Shown here: one piece after another, positions 1 to 12,189 of the stretch | Layout of the letters: each line of letters opens with the position of its first letter | Numbering within the stretch: the first letter of the stretch is position 1 | Made by a program: the position numbers and the translations under genes | The notes under the pieces: generated by a model | Databases searched by the model: none | What the model was told of the DNA's origin: nothing | What the model saw: the letters and a program-made list of their open reading frames with translations, nothing else | Assembly: GCF_036324505.1 (NCBI RefSeq) | Contig: NC_086352.1 | Location: forward strand, 25,288,637-25,352,636 | Length of the DNA: 64,000 nt | DNA from: Eleginops maclovinus | Lineage: Eukaryota > Chordata > Actinopteri > Perciformes > Eleginopidae | Direction of reading: 5' to 3'

Positions 1-861
1 TTTATCCCGCTGTGATCAAATTAATCTAGGTCTGAAACAATGAATGATGATATAACATTCTGGGTGCCGGCCACTCGTCTTTGCAAAATCAATTGGTATT
101 TGGCCAGAACAAACGCCTGCACAGAGAATCGAATGTGGTGTGACGGGACACTTCTGAGTTAACAGGCTACTGAGGAAGCTCTGCAGAGAGAATTCTGTTC
201 TTGTGTTTTATTTTTAAACCAATAATAGCCAATGTGATTGTTGCACGTGTGCATTATGTGTGTTTGAAGCAGGATTTTACAGCCATGAAGAAAACGCGAG
301 CAAATCCTTAACATTTACTTTAGTTTGAGTTATAGAACTATTTCGTTGTTTTTCCTTTTGTTGCAGTGGGAGTTATTTATTACATTTTCTGGCCAATACA
401 ACTATTGACATATTATCATAAGCTTGGTACTGCATTGCAGAACTACAGTGTGTGTTTAACTAGGGATGTTAAAGGACACTGTTTATCAGTTGACTGACAG
501 ATATTATTTTTTATTGATTTAACAGTGAAACAGCTGGTGGCATGGTATTTTCATATTAGTTTAGCTTCGGCTACTTTTCTCATCAACTGAGTTATATGCG
601 TGTTTACATTTATGATTTTAGATTTCAGTTTATTTTACATACAGTCACTAACAGTGTTTGAGGGGGAATTTATTTCACATTATGTGCAGCACTTCACCAA
701 AGCATCTGAGGCATTGTTTTGACATTTCTTTACTTATTTACACGTCACAGAAAAGTACATGTTTGAATGGATGTGTGTTATTTTACTAAGAGTACAATCA
801 ATGTTGTGTGGATTTTTCCAAATGTTGTCAAACCCTAATCCTACATACTGTAATCTTGAAT
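1..861. other. Non-coding stretch, nothing recognised
   Basis: A+T-rich sequence with stops in every frame and no recognisable coding segment, RNA gene or repeat. It runs up to the TTAA boundary of the next element. Confidence 0.6.
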
Positions 862-2189
862 TTAAGGGGTCATATTTTGCAACTTTTTCAGGTTCATATA
901 TGTATTGTGTTGCTCCACTATGACATGTTTACGTGCTTCAATGTTGATAAAGTGCTTTATTTTCCTCACACTGCCTGTGCATAAAGTACCACTTTTCACT
1001 CCGTCTGAAAAGCCCATGCCCCCACCTTTGGAAAAGTGCACTCTGCACTGATTGGTTAGCTGGCGACTCTGCTGTGATTGGTCAACCGCTTAGAGATGTG
1101 TCGAAAATGTCCCGTCCCTGAAAATAACTGAAAAAATGGCATTGCTTGTTGCGCCGTACCAGTTTATTACAAATAAATAATGATAGATTATCAGTAATCA
1201 TTTCAAAGTGACACAGAGACATCGGATTCATCTTCAGCAGCGTTTGTATGCCCTTGAACACAACTTTTGATCACAAACAGCAAAGACTGTTTATGGCTAT
1301 GGCTCTGTAAAGTGAAGCAGTTTTCTTGCTCTTTCTTGGCTGCTAGTTCAGTGAGTTTTGGTCGTACAGTGATGAGACTTATACCAATGGAATTTGTTTC
1401 ATATGATATGTGGTTTGTGCAGATAGCATGAAGTAAAAAAATCGCCGTAGCTCACTCGGTGCTATGTAGCATTAGCTCGTGATCATTAAGTGCTGATTTA
1501 GACACTTGGTGTTGGATTTGTGTTTCGTTTTTCGTAAAAATGGTTCATATAGTCCGGTAGCTGAGTTTCTTTCCCGTTAAGTGGGTATGCCACATTAATA
1601 GGTTGTTAAATGTTAACATGCCCTGAGACGCTGTTTCTTACAAGTTGCTGCGTCTGCCCCCGCCTGTGGGGATTAAGAGGTTAACGTGTTGTGAATTAAA
1701 AAAAAAACATCGCTGTTAAATGTCGAGGACACAACCGTAATTTGGGTTTTTGCTCTGAGGGAATAGTGGTAAAAATGTAGTAATGAGTGGTAATAAATGC
1801 AAGCAACTTGTTTTCACGTCTTCTTCCTTTGGTATGGCAAACAAAGATAGTTTTGGTTGGTAGCGAAAGTGGCAGCGTCTTCTCGCCATGGTTCCTCCGC
1901 TCGGGTTGGCTTTACCTTAGTGCTGTTGAAGCTCTAGCGGCTCACGCTACTATTGGCTAAGTTCAGTTCTGTATCACGTTGAAGTCACTGTGATACGGAA
2001 CTGAACCAGGATGTAAAGAAAGGAATCCCATCAAGGCGTTTCAGGCAGGGGGGAGGGATATGGAAGAGAATCTCCCTCTGGCCTGAACTTTGGGATTTTA
2101 GATCTTGCAGATCTATTACATGCACACAAACATAAATAACACACTACAGGAAAGGGAAAACCCCCAAAAGCATAATATGGCCCCTTTAA
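862..2189 (+). mobile_element. TTAA-flanked non-autonomous DNA element, 1.3 kb (piggyBac-like signature)
   Basis: The left end reads TTTAAGGGGTCATATTTTGC and the right end, reverse-complemented, TTTAAAGGGGCCATATTATG. These are inverted repeats of about 17 bp differing by a one-base indel and two or three substitutions, each bounded by TTAA. TTAA target duplication is the hallmark of the piggyBac superfamily, so this assignment is family knowledge plus inference. There is no transposase-like reading frame inside, so it would be non-autonomous. The ends resemble those of the elements at 4343 and 20827 (AAAGG..CC..TATTATGC), suggesting one group of related elements. Strand is arbitrary. Confidence 0.7.
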
Positions 2190-2504
2190 ATAAAGAGGTA
2201 AAGGATATGCAACAGAAGATTTTATTTGAGTTTGATGAACACTACTATTCTTTACTTAACTTTCACTCTTTTGGTCTGAAGGTGTATGCAGCACAGTGCG
2301 TTGGTCTGCTGTGTTTGCCTTCAAAACTGTCGTGCAAGTCTGGAAAAATAAACTCGGGCTGGAAAAAGCAACAGAGCTGAGGCTGCAAAATAAACCCGAC
2401 GAATGAATGAAAGAAAGAAAGAAGTGTTGCTGGTGTGGGTCAGGTGTCTGGCTGAACCGCCTGTGTTTGAGTGACCTCATGGAGTGCATGAATCATGGCC
2501 CAAA

Positions 2505-2760
2505 CTACACGCCGGCCCGTGGAACCAACAGGCAATGAGGCAGACAGCTGGAGGTGTCTGTGTGACGGTGTAGCGGGGAATGGTCCGTCCTCACTGCGGG
2601 ACTCATCGGGCGGACTGTGACAGATAAATGAGCGGACGTGATGAACAGCTTGTCACGCTGATCCTGGGGCGTGTGAGGCAGCACCCGCGCCGTCGGGACG
2701 AGTCGCTGCACAGCAGGAGGTTTAGTCAACACGTACAGTAGTCGGATGTGACTCGAGTCG
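2505..2760. other. CpG-rich block (possible regulatory element or short exon)
   Basis: About 23 CpG dinucleotides fall in roughly 255 bp, in sequence that is clearly richer in G+C than the A+T-rich flanks. An open frame of 75 codons lies on the minus strand (2505-2732), but its protein resembles nothing I recognise and open frames are expected where stops are rare. In vertebrates such a block is most often an unmethylated promoter or enhancer, or a young G+C-rich repeat. Which of these applies cannot be told here. Confidence 0.4.
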
Positions 2761-4342
2761 TCTCCTGAGAATTATTTCACATGAACATTTTGAATATGAT
2801 GATATCAACCGATTGTTTCCAGGCAAGCCTCTTGTCCACTTCTGAACCAAATATCCACCTCAGTTTCCAGACTTATCATCTTGGATCCCCACTTTGTGTT
2901 TGTTTGGGTTCATTATTTATAGCAGGATATTTATACTTTTTGTTTAGCACTTCATTAATACAGATTTCATTAAACATTAAGCCATACTTAATGCTTCATC
3001 ACAATCCTCTCTCATTCAGTGCACTAGCAGTCAGCTCTCTGCCTGGTTTCTCCATTTTTCTTACCTTGCGGCGTCAGTGTTGAAAATGATTGGTCGCCTT
3101 TCTAAACATGCAACCAGATCAAACAAATCCATTCTCAGTTGCCAAACGGAAAAAACGTGGAAGCGCTGTCAAAATGCATTGTTTATGCAAGCTATTTGGA
3201 GCATTTTTATAGCATTTGTTGTCGTTTGTGAGCGTGAAGAAAAGGAGCAGCAGAGCATTCACTAGTTTACAGATGTGGTTAAATGACTACAGATGTGGTT
3301 AAATGACGTCAGACTATCAGCTGCCACATTGCACCACAAGCCACATCTTTTTTTTCCCAATTAGAACTCACCAATATGTGTGTGAAACCTAAAATGATTT
3401 GCCAGGTTTTCATCTCTCCTTCCTCATTGGATTACGTTTTAAATGATGTCACAGTAGATCAAACCACTGCAGGAAGTGCTGCCTTTAAAGCGTGATCTGA
3501 GTGGAGCTGAGATGCGACTTGCTTTAAGAACATTGTCCACTGTTAGATAATCTTGAAGTTGTCTTCTTTGACCCCAAACTGAGCATTTCAGTCAGTCTCT
3601 CTGTTAAATGGTGGTACAACTGAGACATCCACTCTGACTAACAAGGACTAGATTGGACATTTGTCCCTGGTCGTTGGAACTTTCCGCTGGCAGAGTCTGT
3701 GGCGGTTTTTATTTTAAGAGCTTGGGTTTTTCAATGTCACGCACAAAGAAGAACCTAGAGCCAAAAGACAGGGCTAAAAAAAACAAACGCTACTCATGGA
3801 GGCACCCACCCGCAGGTGATCCCACAATCATCCCACTGTCACTGTGCACCAGTTTGCCCTCTCTGCTTTTTCTCTTTGCTCCAAACAGCAAACAAATGCT
3901 AATGTTGTTGTAGTGGGGGGAAGAAAGAACAGGGACTTACTCACGCTGCAGAAAAAAGTACCTAAGGGGAATCCACTCCATCCAGCAGGCAGCTCAGTGT
4001 GTGAAGAGATGGGGAGGATGAGTAAGTTGGATGGCTTTCACAGTACATTCCCTTAGTTCTCTTCTATCAAAATATCCTTAAACCTGTTTTGGGGAAAAGA
4101 TTTTTACCGCACAATTTTTTTGAGGGGGTTGTAACTCATCAATCAGCCTTTACAGATTTGTGGCAGAAATCTGACTTTTAGAGAGCCGAATGAAAACCAG
4201 AATGCCCATGTGTTTCTCCAGAAGTTAGAAATCCTAATGAAGACTCTCACAAACATTTGCTATTAAGCTTATGATTTAAAATATAGCCTTGACGCAGAGC
4301 CTTTTTAAACAGTTTGTAATATGTTTCACTCCATATTTTTGC
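2761..4342. other. Non-coding stretch with one short tandem duplication
   Basis: No convincing gene or mobile element is seen. Short open frames at 2781-3083 and 3653-4056 have unrecognised, low-information translations. The only ordered structure is the 20-bp tandem duplication at 3268-3307. Confidence 0.5.
3268..3307 (+). repeat. Perfect 20-bp tandem duplication
   Basis: The unit TACAGATGTGGTTAAATGAC occurs twice in direct succession with no mismatch (3268-3287 and 3288-3307). Such an exact dimer suggests a recent slippage or end-joining duplication. The second copy is followed by GTC, which makes a TGACGTCA-like site at the junction. Confidence 0.9.
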
Positions 4343-4900
4343 TTAAAGGTTTCCTATTATGCTATATTTGAACAATATGTTGTAGGGCCATATTTATACA
4401 AAACTTGTCTATGTAGTGTTTTGATCAAAATACCAAACAGATCCCCCACCCCTTTGGTCCTCTGTGAAAGTTTTCTACCGGGAGAAGATACTCAGCTAAA
4501 CACTGCTGTGATTAAACGCCATATTATGTTCCAAACCACATCAAGCATTGTTTCTGAAACAGTATGGAGCTCAAACGTTTCTCTCTCACAGTACCTTTTT
4601 ATATCCAGCTTCTTTACACAGTCTCTCCAGCACAGCGTTAGCGATACTTGCTAATGTAAACACAGACCATATTACTTCCAAAACAGAGTGGATTCAGCTC
4701 GCCGACTGCATATTGGATACGATAGGTTGAGGCTTTTCACGTGGGTGGGACGTTGCCAGGATTTCAATGTAAAGCCAGCGTACATTTGCCTTATTACGTC
4801 ATACCGGCTAAAGGAAGAAAAGAGAGAGGGTTGTATTTTCTGACACTTTGTGAGACACATATTTATGTATAAAAGACATCAAAAAGTGCATTTCACATAA
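4343..4900 (+). mobile_element. TTAA-flanked DNA element, diverged copy (same family as 20827-21399)
   Basis: The left end reads TTAAAGGTTTCCTATTATGC. Internal segments match the reverse complement of the 20827-21399 element closely, for example CCATATTATGTTCCAAACCA near 4521 and the segment around 4700-4800 that includes CACGTGGG and CAATGTAAAGCCAGC. The right end is decayed: it trails off after a TTTCACATAAT remnant near 4900 with no TTAA, so the end coordinate is approximate. No coding capacity. Open frames at 4289-4654 and 4548-4730 are translations of the element, not genes. Confidence 0.7.
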
Positions 4901-7311
4901 TTTAGTGTATTACTTTGACTTTTCTTTGCAAGTTTGTTCAGTAATGATACAGCAATCTCAAAAGAGTCCACCTTACTTTCCACCCCATATTGAAATGCTT
5001 CTACTTTACATTTATTGCTTTAAATTTTCCTTCAATCATTTTCTATTAAAATACATTAGCAGAGTTGTTTTGCTCTGCCAGTTTCTGCCGGTTGCCCAGT
5101 GCTGGTCAGCGCGCCAGCCAGTGTCACACTGAGCAGAGCAGGCAGGCCCATTCATCACTGGCTGCTGCACTCCGCTCAGCAAATGATACATTGGCAGCTG
5201 ACAGATGTGGGTCACTTTTATCCGTCAGAATGATAATCGGCGTCTGTGCCACCGTGAACCTGAAGGTGGAGGGCTGCAGGAGGACCTTAGGATCCCTCAA
5301 AACAAAGTCACTTGGGTTTAAATAGGCTATGCTGTATATTATTATCGCAATTGACCTTTTCACAGAGGCACTTCTGACATGGATGTAAAAGCACAGGTGT
5401 AAACTATACAGTTAAAGATCCCCAAATTCCACACTGGTGCTGTATGATGAGTCCAAATGTGTTCTGTAAAGGCCTTTTAGAAGTGAAATGGATCAAACCT
5501 TACTTGCGATTGAGATATATTTATTGATATTAAGCTTCATTAAAGGCGGGGCTTCGCACTTTTCTGGGTGCAGTAGAAGCAAATTCAAAACGGCAAGAAC
5601 ACATGACCTTCTTGCTCTTCAGCGCCTCCAGTTACAATAATTACCGCCCTATTAGTTTTCAATGAAATGATTTGGCTCATTTTGTTGCAAATTTACAGCA
5701 TGTTTCTTGGCTTTTTTATTCTGTTGCCTTTAAAAAAGGATACGCTGGTTTTATGTTGTCTGGGATCTTCAGTTATTTACAACAACAATGATATCCGATA
5801 TGACTGTAAGCAGCTGAAAGTACTGGGATGGTTAATTGTTGTTGGTTCATGTGGCTTTTTATGTATATTCATACGTTTTTATGGATTTGAGGTCCACCTC
5901 AACTGTGGCTCACCAATATAAGAAATAATAACACATTTGCAGCAGATTGCTCCAATTCTAGAGGCATGATGCTGTTTTTCCGTAAAGGGTTTTGCAGTTT
6001 TGAAGGTGTTGCATATATCTTCTCTTCTCACTCGGAGGATATGGACATTGACCTCTAATGTTAAGCTGTTTCTGTATTGGTTCTGCTGGAGGAAATGATG
6101 GCAACTTTGTGTGTGAAAGCCAGAACGATAGGAACTCGTTCCAACTCAACCTCAAAGCCTATTAGTGACGTCGCAATTTCCCTGTTGACAACTTTTGGCT
6201 TTTGTTAACCGCAACTAATTCATCTTTGTGTGCAGGCTAAAGACACGCAAAGCACACAACATACACAATGCAAGCTCACAGATTATCCCTCATTTTAACA
6301 GGATCACAACTCTCTTTCCGGAAAATAACACAAAGCAGCAAATACCCCCCAAATGCCCTTACTGGTGGATTAGAGGAGGAAAAAAAAAGCAGTTTCTCAC
6401 ATCATACGGTAATCAGTATCAGGCAAGCTGGACTGGTTTGGCTTTGTGTGAAGTAATAACACATGTAAAGAGGAGCTCAAATAAAAAAAAACACATTGAT
6501 TTGAGGTGTTTAAGATTTAAGATCCTTATATTTTATTGATAATAGATATTATAGGAGATCATTGCTCTCTTAAATCATGTTTTACAGCTGTTGCTTTCCT
6601 GTTTAATGCTCAGGTCCTCTGTGTGTGGCTGTTCAAAAGGTACATCCTCCTGAACATGATGTGTGAAGAGCAAAAGTGCCTTTGTGCCTCTGATGCTTAT
6701 ACTATTTGTTAAACGAGGATGAAGGAACATGGCCAAAATTAGAATCTTGATGGCTGTAATCAATCAAATCCATATTTTGCAACATTCCTGCTAATTTATA
6801 TAATATAAATAAAATCCCACCATGACGTTGCTGGAAGGAGACAGTGAAACAAAACATACCCTGATGTAAGGATGTCTGATTTGAGGCTGGACAAGGATGT
6901 GGAGGGAACACTAGCAACAGTATCTTCCTGCCCTTCATCATTCTGCACTTGGTGTTTTTCTTAGGTGGTTAAACTTGCTAATTCTGTGTCTGCATAATAT
7001 TTAACATCACTTGGCCTGAATCCAATATACTTCCAAACACTGTCGCTCATCTTCCTTCTGATTGGACTGCAGCCTCAAGTTTTTCACCGCTGCCTCTGAA
7101 CACCATCCTGACAGATCCTCAACGAGAGAATCTAAAACCTCTCCAACGAAGGCTGTGAGGAAGTTCTTGATCATGGAAGACAACATATTGATTGAGATTA
7201 ATATTTTAAAATAAGGTACAGCCTGTTCTTTTACTAAGCCAAATGTCCCTTCAACTCCAAAACTAATTTGGCACATCCAGTTGGGTGCCTATAGCAAGCT
7301 GGCAGTCATTG
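4901..7311. other. Non-coding stretch, nothing recognised
   Basis: Open frames here (5065-5325, 5667-5921, 6228-6539 on plus; 5958-6155 and 7007-7276 on minus) are short and have no recognisable domain. A TTAAAG..CCCC-like string near 5411 and a G+C-rich string near 5540 hint at old repeat debris, but no partner end could be found. Confidence 0.5.

Positions 7312-7344
<33 letters not shown>
7312..7344 (+). repeat. (TGT)n microsatellite
   Basis: About eleven uninterrupted trinucleotide units of TGT/TTG. A simple tandem repeat likely to vary in length between individuals. Confidence 0.95.
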
Positions 7345-8706
7345 CTTTATTACATGGAGCAGAAACACATTTCTTGCTGCACTGCGGTGATTCACAAGTC
7401 CTAGTTGTGTCGTATTAGTAATAGTAGAATTAGATATTTGTATCCTTAATGTTAGCCACCATACCCCCAAGCTGACTCAGGACTAAGAGCTATGTTTCCG
7501 TGGTAACAATCAGCAGCAACAGCAGCACCACATGACAAAGGGTTTGTTTTCAGAGACCACAGTCACTCTTTAGGAATATACAGATTCTCTTTCCTGTTTG
7601 CCTTAGGAAAGCTTCCTGTTTTTAATTTGAAAATGTCTGGATTTGCCCAAATTGCCTGGCAAAATCCGCCTTAACGTCATCAAGAACCAGAGAACTTGGT
7701 GCATCAGATGATAGGAGACGTGTCCTATCACTCTATGGCCCACAACAGTGTTGTTATCCAGTTCATAACACATACCTGCAGCAGATTCCTGCTTTGAAAC
7801 TTCAGAATGACATCTCATGCTCCTCAGAGTATACTTTATAATGAACAATGTATTTGTCAATAACTCTTTTTTTTCATTTGTGTCCTTTGAAATGACTCGA
7901 ACTCAACAACGATCTCTGTGGTCACATTGTGGGTGGGGGTAACGGCTTCTCTATTAAATAAAAACTACTATTGAGGTAATGGGCAATTTTTGACTTACAG
8001 CTCTGCAACAGTCAGCACTATCCATAGAGAGCCATAGCAGGCAGGGTGGGTTGCATTGTGCAGTGCCTCCACTTTTACCCCGAAATACTTAATATGTACC
8101 ACAAAGCAGGCCTGAGGAATGGACACCTCTTCATTTCCATAGCTTACAATGCCTTGTAGTAAATCACATACATCATAGTGATGGCTTTAGCAGCACTTTC
8201 ATTTCATTCTTCTTTCTTTTAAATCAATTTATATTTTTACGCTTTATGTCAAACACATTTATTCAATGTACTGTTCAGTGTATAAGTCACTCTGCGTTTT
8301 AGAGTTTATTTGCTTCCAAGATAAAGCATTGTAATTGGAATAGTGAACAGTGCTGTCTAGGTGAGAAGACAACAATGACACCGAGTGGAGCTTTGAAGGG
8401 ACATTATAACCAGAGTGGGTCCAGAACTCATTAGAGGCCTGTGCATAAAGCAGCAGACATTCCTTCTTCTGCTTAGCCAGTTTGGGGACCTGGACCAGCA
8501 CAGCATCTCCACTTCCTGCCAGTCTGTCTCTTCTGATGATCAATAGCAGTGAGCAGAAGGCAGCTGGAAGCTCCTCATAACTTCTGTAGAGTGCCAACTC
8601 ATTTTGGTTGGCATTCCTCGATTAGTCTTTAATCCAACTGGCCTTCGCTAAATCCTCTTCATCATTGATAAAATAAATTATCAGCTGAGAAATTGTAAGC
8701 CTGCTC
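7345..8706. other. Non-coding stretch, nothing recognised
   Basis: Two minus-strand open frames (7603-7860, 8259-8597) have unrecognised translations and no supporting splice or domain evidence. I see nothing else ordered between the two microsatellites. Confidence 0.5.

Positions 8707-8757
<51 letters not shown>
8707..8757 (+). repeat. (AAT)n microsatellite
   Basis: About seventeen perfect ATA/AAT units, with no interruption. Confidence 0.95.
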
Positions 8758-10655
8758 CAGGACATTTTGGATACCACCTCAGGCTATTTATAGGTAAATG
8801 CTAAAATAGATCAGAGTTTAAAATGATTCTTGTAGCATGGATGGTGTGCTTTAGGGCTCAGCTGAACCTATAGGTGTTTGTGAGTGTCTGTTCACTTTTA
8901 GGTAAAAGAAGACACAAAATGATGTTTTGGGTAATAATATGGAGAGCAGGGAGGCAGGCATATAATATGTAGTAGGACTGGGTGATATGAGCTTAAATGT
9001 ATACCACTCTCTATTAATTCGTCTTTGTAAAACAGAAGTAGTTGGATATTCATCTATAGACATGATTCTACTACTCTTACACTATTGTCTATGTTAGGGA
9101 ACATATCTGTAGAAAGACAAACAAAAAGGATGGCTTTATTGGCTCTAAAATGAAATGAAAGTAGGAAAGCCTGCGCCATAACGCATGTTCTCTAATAGAA
9201 GTGTTATGACATGTTCTCCGTTAACAGCCATGCTGGAGTAAATCTGAACAATAAAGAATATTTTGGGTCAAAAGTTATTTTCCAGATGTTCACTGTTATT
9301 TCATTGTTATAAAGTTGTTGTTTTTTACCCCTGAAATAGCGATGCCACGCAATTTGTGGTCCGACACACAATTGGAAATGACATTATATTATATCAACAT
9401 CTTTGAACACACGCAACGCTGATAAACATTTACATCTAAACCCTAGGCTGTATAAAGTTTATGATCTTAACCCACATATAAAAACTGTTTGAAACTCTTT
9501 GCGCAGCGGCAAGTCTTGTAGAATGTATTCTTTCAATAGCTCCCTTTGGCTTTTACAACTACCCTGTGACACAGCAGGACTCCACCCTCTGTTTAATATG
9601 AATGTTTAAAAAAAAGCGTATCTTGTTAACCAATGTCTTCAAATCCATTCAGGATATACTGCTACACTGTAGTAGTACGCCACACCTCTATCTGTTCGAT
9701 TTTAATCCATCTGATATTTTATAGGAATATTTCATACTTTATAGCTACAGAATAGCTTCCATGTTATGTGACCCACTGAATCCCAGTCTATACCAGGTCT
9801 TAAACTACACAGAGCAAATAAGACGTTGTACAACTATAGACAACTAGGACCCACTTCTTTTCACCTTTTTGAGTGCTTTTCCTTTTTTGTATTAATATTG
9901 TTTTCAAAAACGGCAATGTTTTAATCGAAATCTCTTCGGAAAATTCGAAAAATTCACTGTTTTTTGGTGGATTTGAATCCCCCTTCTATATTATATTAAG
10001 AAATGTGTACAAATTATTTTCTTGGAAATAATAAAATTGTGTGTTGTGTGAAAATGTAGGCGAGTTGGCCTGACTCTACACAGCTGAACACAGCTCGGGG
10101 GGTGCTTTGACCAAAAGTTGAACCAAATTGACAATGTAGCGCTTTGTGAGGTGCCCTATGATTACCTCCGCACAGATACTCGTACGTTTGTTTACACAAC
10201 AACATGGACTTTCGTGCAAAGCAATTTCTCAAACACATTCTTTTCCGATTTGAGCGTTACAGCGAAGCTTCCAAAGCGACTAAGTGTTTTGGTCTTGTTT
10301 CCATGTCAAAGACGATTACAGTATAAGGAGCACTTCATGTTTATTCACTTTGATTCCAGGTGCGTGGGTTTAGGAAACAGGATAAAAGTGTGGAATTGAT
10401 AACGATACATAATCTTGTGACTGCAGTTAAATATTTGTGTAAGAAATGAGCATATAAGACAGTAATAATTTATTCTATGAAAGGTTGTGCTGGCTAGCTT
10501 CTTTGTTCTGTACAGCACTTTGGTCTGCGTGGGTTGTTTTTAAATGTGCTTTATAAATAAATGTGATTGTAGCTTAAACAATATCAACCATTTTAGCTGC
10601 TTTGCCCTTTGATATTGAAGGACTATTGTTGGCAATTCATCTTTTTTTCTAGATA
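8758..10655. other. Non-coding stretch, nothing recognised
   Basis: A+T-rich with scattered stops. The string GGACTGGGTGATATGAGC near 8975 resembles one end of a common fish hAT-type repeat, but no matching opposite end was found. Open frames at 10014-10238 (minus) and 10118-10399 (plus) overlap antiparallel and have no recognisable content. Confidence 0.5.
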
Positions 10656-10851
10656 CAGCTCCGAAAAAATGAAGAGACCACTCCAAATGTTTATTAAATC
10701 TTTATCTCTACATGTATGGCAGCCATTCCAGTGTGTGTTGAGTTCCAACACAGAGAAATGTTGTCAGTAGTTTATAGAAAACATAAAAACTCAAAGACAT
10801 ACCTATGAATAATAAAACAAGAGGAAATGCTATGATAATGCTTAAATGGCT
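10656..10851 (+). mobile_element. Tc1-like short inverted-repeat element, copy 1, right end lost
   Basis: Begins CAGCTCCGAAAAAATGAAGA after a TA dinucleotide (10654-10655) and carries the family's shared core (ACTCCAAATGTTTATTAAAT, then ATCTCTACATGTATGGCAGC). The match to the other four copies stops near 10851 at ATAATGCTTAAATGGCT, so the right inverted repeat is missing. TA target duplication and CAGC..CCGGAAAA ends are typical of Tc1/mariner-derived non-autonomous elements in fish. No coding capacity. Confidence 0.85.
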
Positions 10852-11144
10852 GGAATTTGTCAAAGTTACTATTTCGCAACACTATTTAATGAATCGTTGA
10901 GCTTGCATACATTGTCACTAACTCCTAGCGTTACCTTCAGCCTTCGTTTAGATCCTTGACACCTTTCATACCTGATGAGTTTGCGTCCCTGCAACGATGA
11001 CAAACCTAATCTTCGGCGTGCATACTGTATGGTGTGTGTACAAACAAAGTACACAACATAAAGCTGCAGTCTCTCCAGGTCAGCTCTCTGCACCCAGCTT
11101 CACAATCATGTCTTTTATGTTACCGAGAGCTTTGCCCTTCAGAT

Positions 11145-11390
11145 TCCTAAAAGATAAGATGAGCTGAAGCTTTATTGATCCCTGTGGGGAAGCTCTGTTA
11201 CTGCAGCAGCAGAGAAATGTCTTTCAGCAGAATGAGAAGAATATTTTTAACTGGCAAATAGAATCATACAAACAATAAGGCAATGTGTAAAGAAATTAAA
11301 CATGTGTGGGGGTATGGGAACATCCTCAGCACATATACCAGTAGACTGAGGTGGGAGGTATGGGAGAGAGATATCCTGACTGCCATATAT
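11145..11390 (+). mobile_element. LINE-like 3'-end fragment (tentative)
   Basis: The string GAAGCTTTATTGATCCCTGT, then GGGGAAGCTCTGTTACTGCAGCAGC, is a motif I associate with 3' regions of teleost non-LTR retrotransposons. A diverged counterpart occurs at 45405-45470 (CTTTATTCGTTCC followed by GAAG..TGTTACAGC). No reverse-transcriptase reading frame is present, so this is at most a truncated copy. The clade (Rex1/Babar or L2-like) is inferred from memory of the motif and not proven; boundaries are approximate. Confidence 0.45.
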
Positions 11391-12189
11391 TGATTTGCTG
11401 ATTTATCACAAAAGTTGTGTAAGATAAAGTCCAATTTCTCTCCGTATAAAGGGCTTTTAATTTTTTATAGCTTTTATTGATGAAAGGGCTCAAAGATATG
11501 CATAATAATAATAAAATGAATACTAGATGTGTGAGCTTAGCACTGCTACACCACTGAATGCTGCTTCTGTTTCTGTGCAGGAAGTAAAGCTTTCAGCCAG
11601 TGGGAACTTGCTGTGTGTCGGTGTCTAGACGGGGAGGGTCATGTACGCTGCGGGCGTTCAGCTCACTGCATGGCACCCCCAATCGTCTCTGCCTGTCTCA
11701 CGGTTCCTGTCTCCCTCTGTCTTTGTCTCTCTGTCTGTCTCTCTCTCCTTCTATCCCCACTCTGTCTGAACAAGGGGAGGATGACTGTGAGCATGACATC
11801 CTCTCTGTCTCTGTTATCACTGCGGGGGGGGGGGGCTGTCAGCAGGAAAGGGGGGGGCTGTCTGTCGTTCACAGCTCCTGAGCTGCTGGAGTTTGACACT
11901 GTAGGAAATAAAGCTCTGTATGGCAGATGCACGCTTTCGGAGGTTGGACGGAGTCTGAGCAGTTTTTGGTGTTGTTTATTTTCCAGCAGGCTGCAGGGGG
12001 AGGCTGTGCCAACGGATGACCTGTGAAGGGGACCCGCCCCGGAGAAGTGTGCATGAGGCTTATAGCGAACAAGTGTCTGGCTCACCTGGATCCTCATCCT
12101 GTGGAGGGGCTTGTGGAGGCCAACTGATACTGATATTGGCCTTTGGGACGCAAGGTTAAACAGCTCAAGTTAGTGGCTGCTGACAGTGC
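11391..12189. other. G+C-richer low-complexity stretch with multi-frame open reading frames
   Basis: Holds a pyrimidine-rich CT/CTGT tract at about 11690-11760 and a G12 run at 11824-11835. Open frames of 93 and 137 codons on plus (11600-11881, 11613-12026) and 144 codons on minus (11663-12097) overlap. Their translations are serine/leucine/cysteine-rich low complexity and match no family I know. A TTTCTGTGCAG splice-acceptor-like string ends at 11580. I read these frames as by-products of low stop density, not genes. Confidence 0.45.
11824..11835 (+). repeat. G12 homopolymer tract
   Basis: Twelve consecutive G, followed by a second shorter G run near 11850. Prone to length error in sequencing and capable of quadruplex formation. 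Confidence 0.85.

Noticed and set aside
7007..7276. 89-codon minus-strand open frame
   Set aside because: No recognisable motif, no splice context, and length is expected by chance.
8975..9000. GGACTGGGTGATATGAGC as a possible hAT-type end
   Set aside because: No matching inverted end or target duplication was found downstream.
11600..12097. Cysteine/serine-rich open frames of 93-144 codons on both strands
   Set aside because: They overlap in several frames over CT-rich and G-run low-complexity sequence and resemble no protein family.
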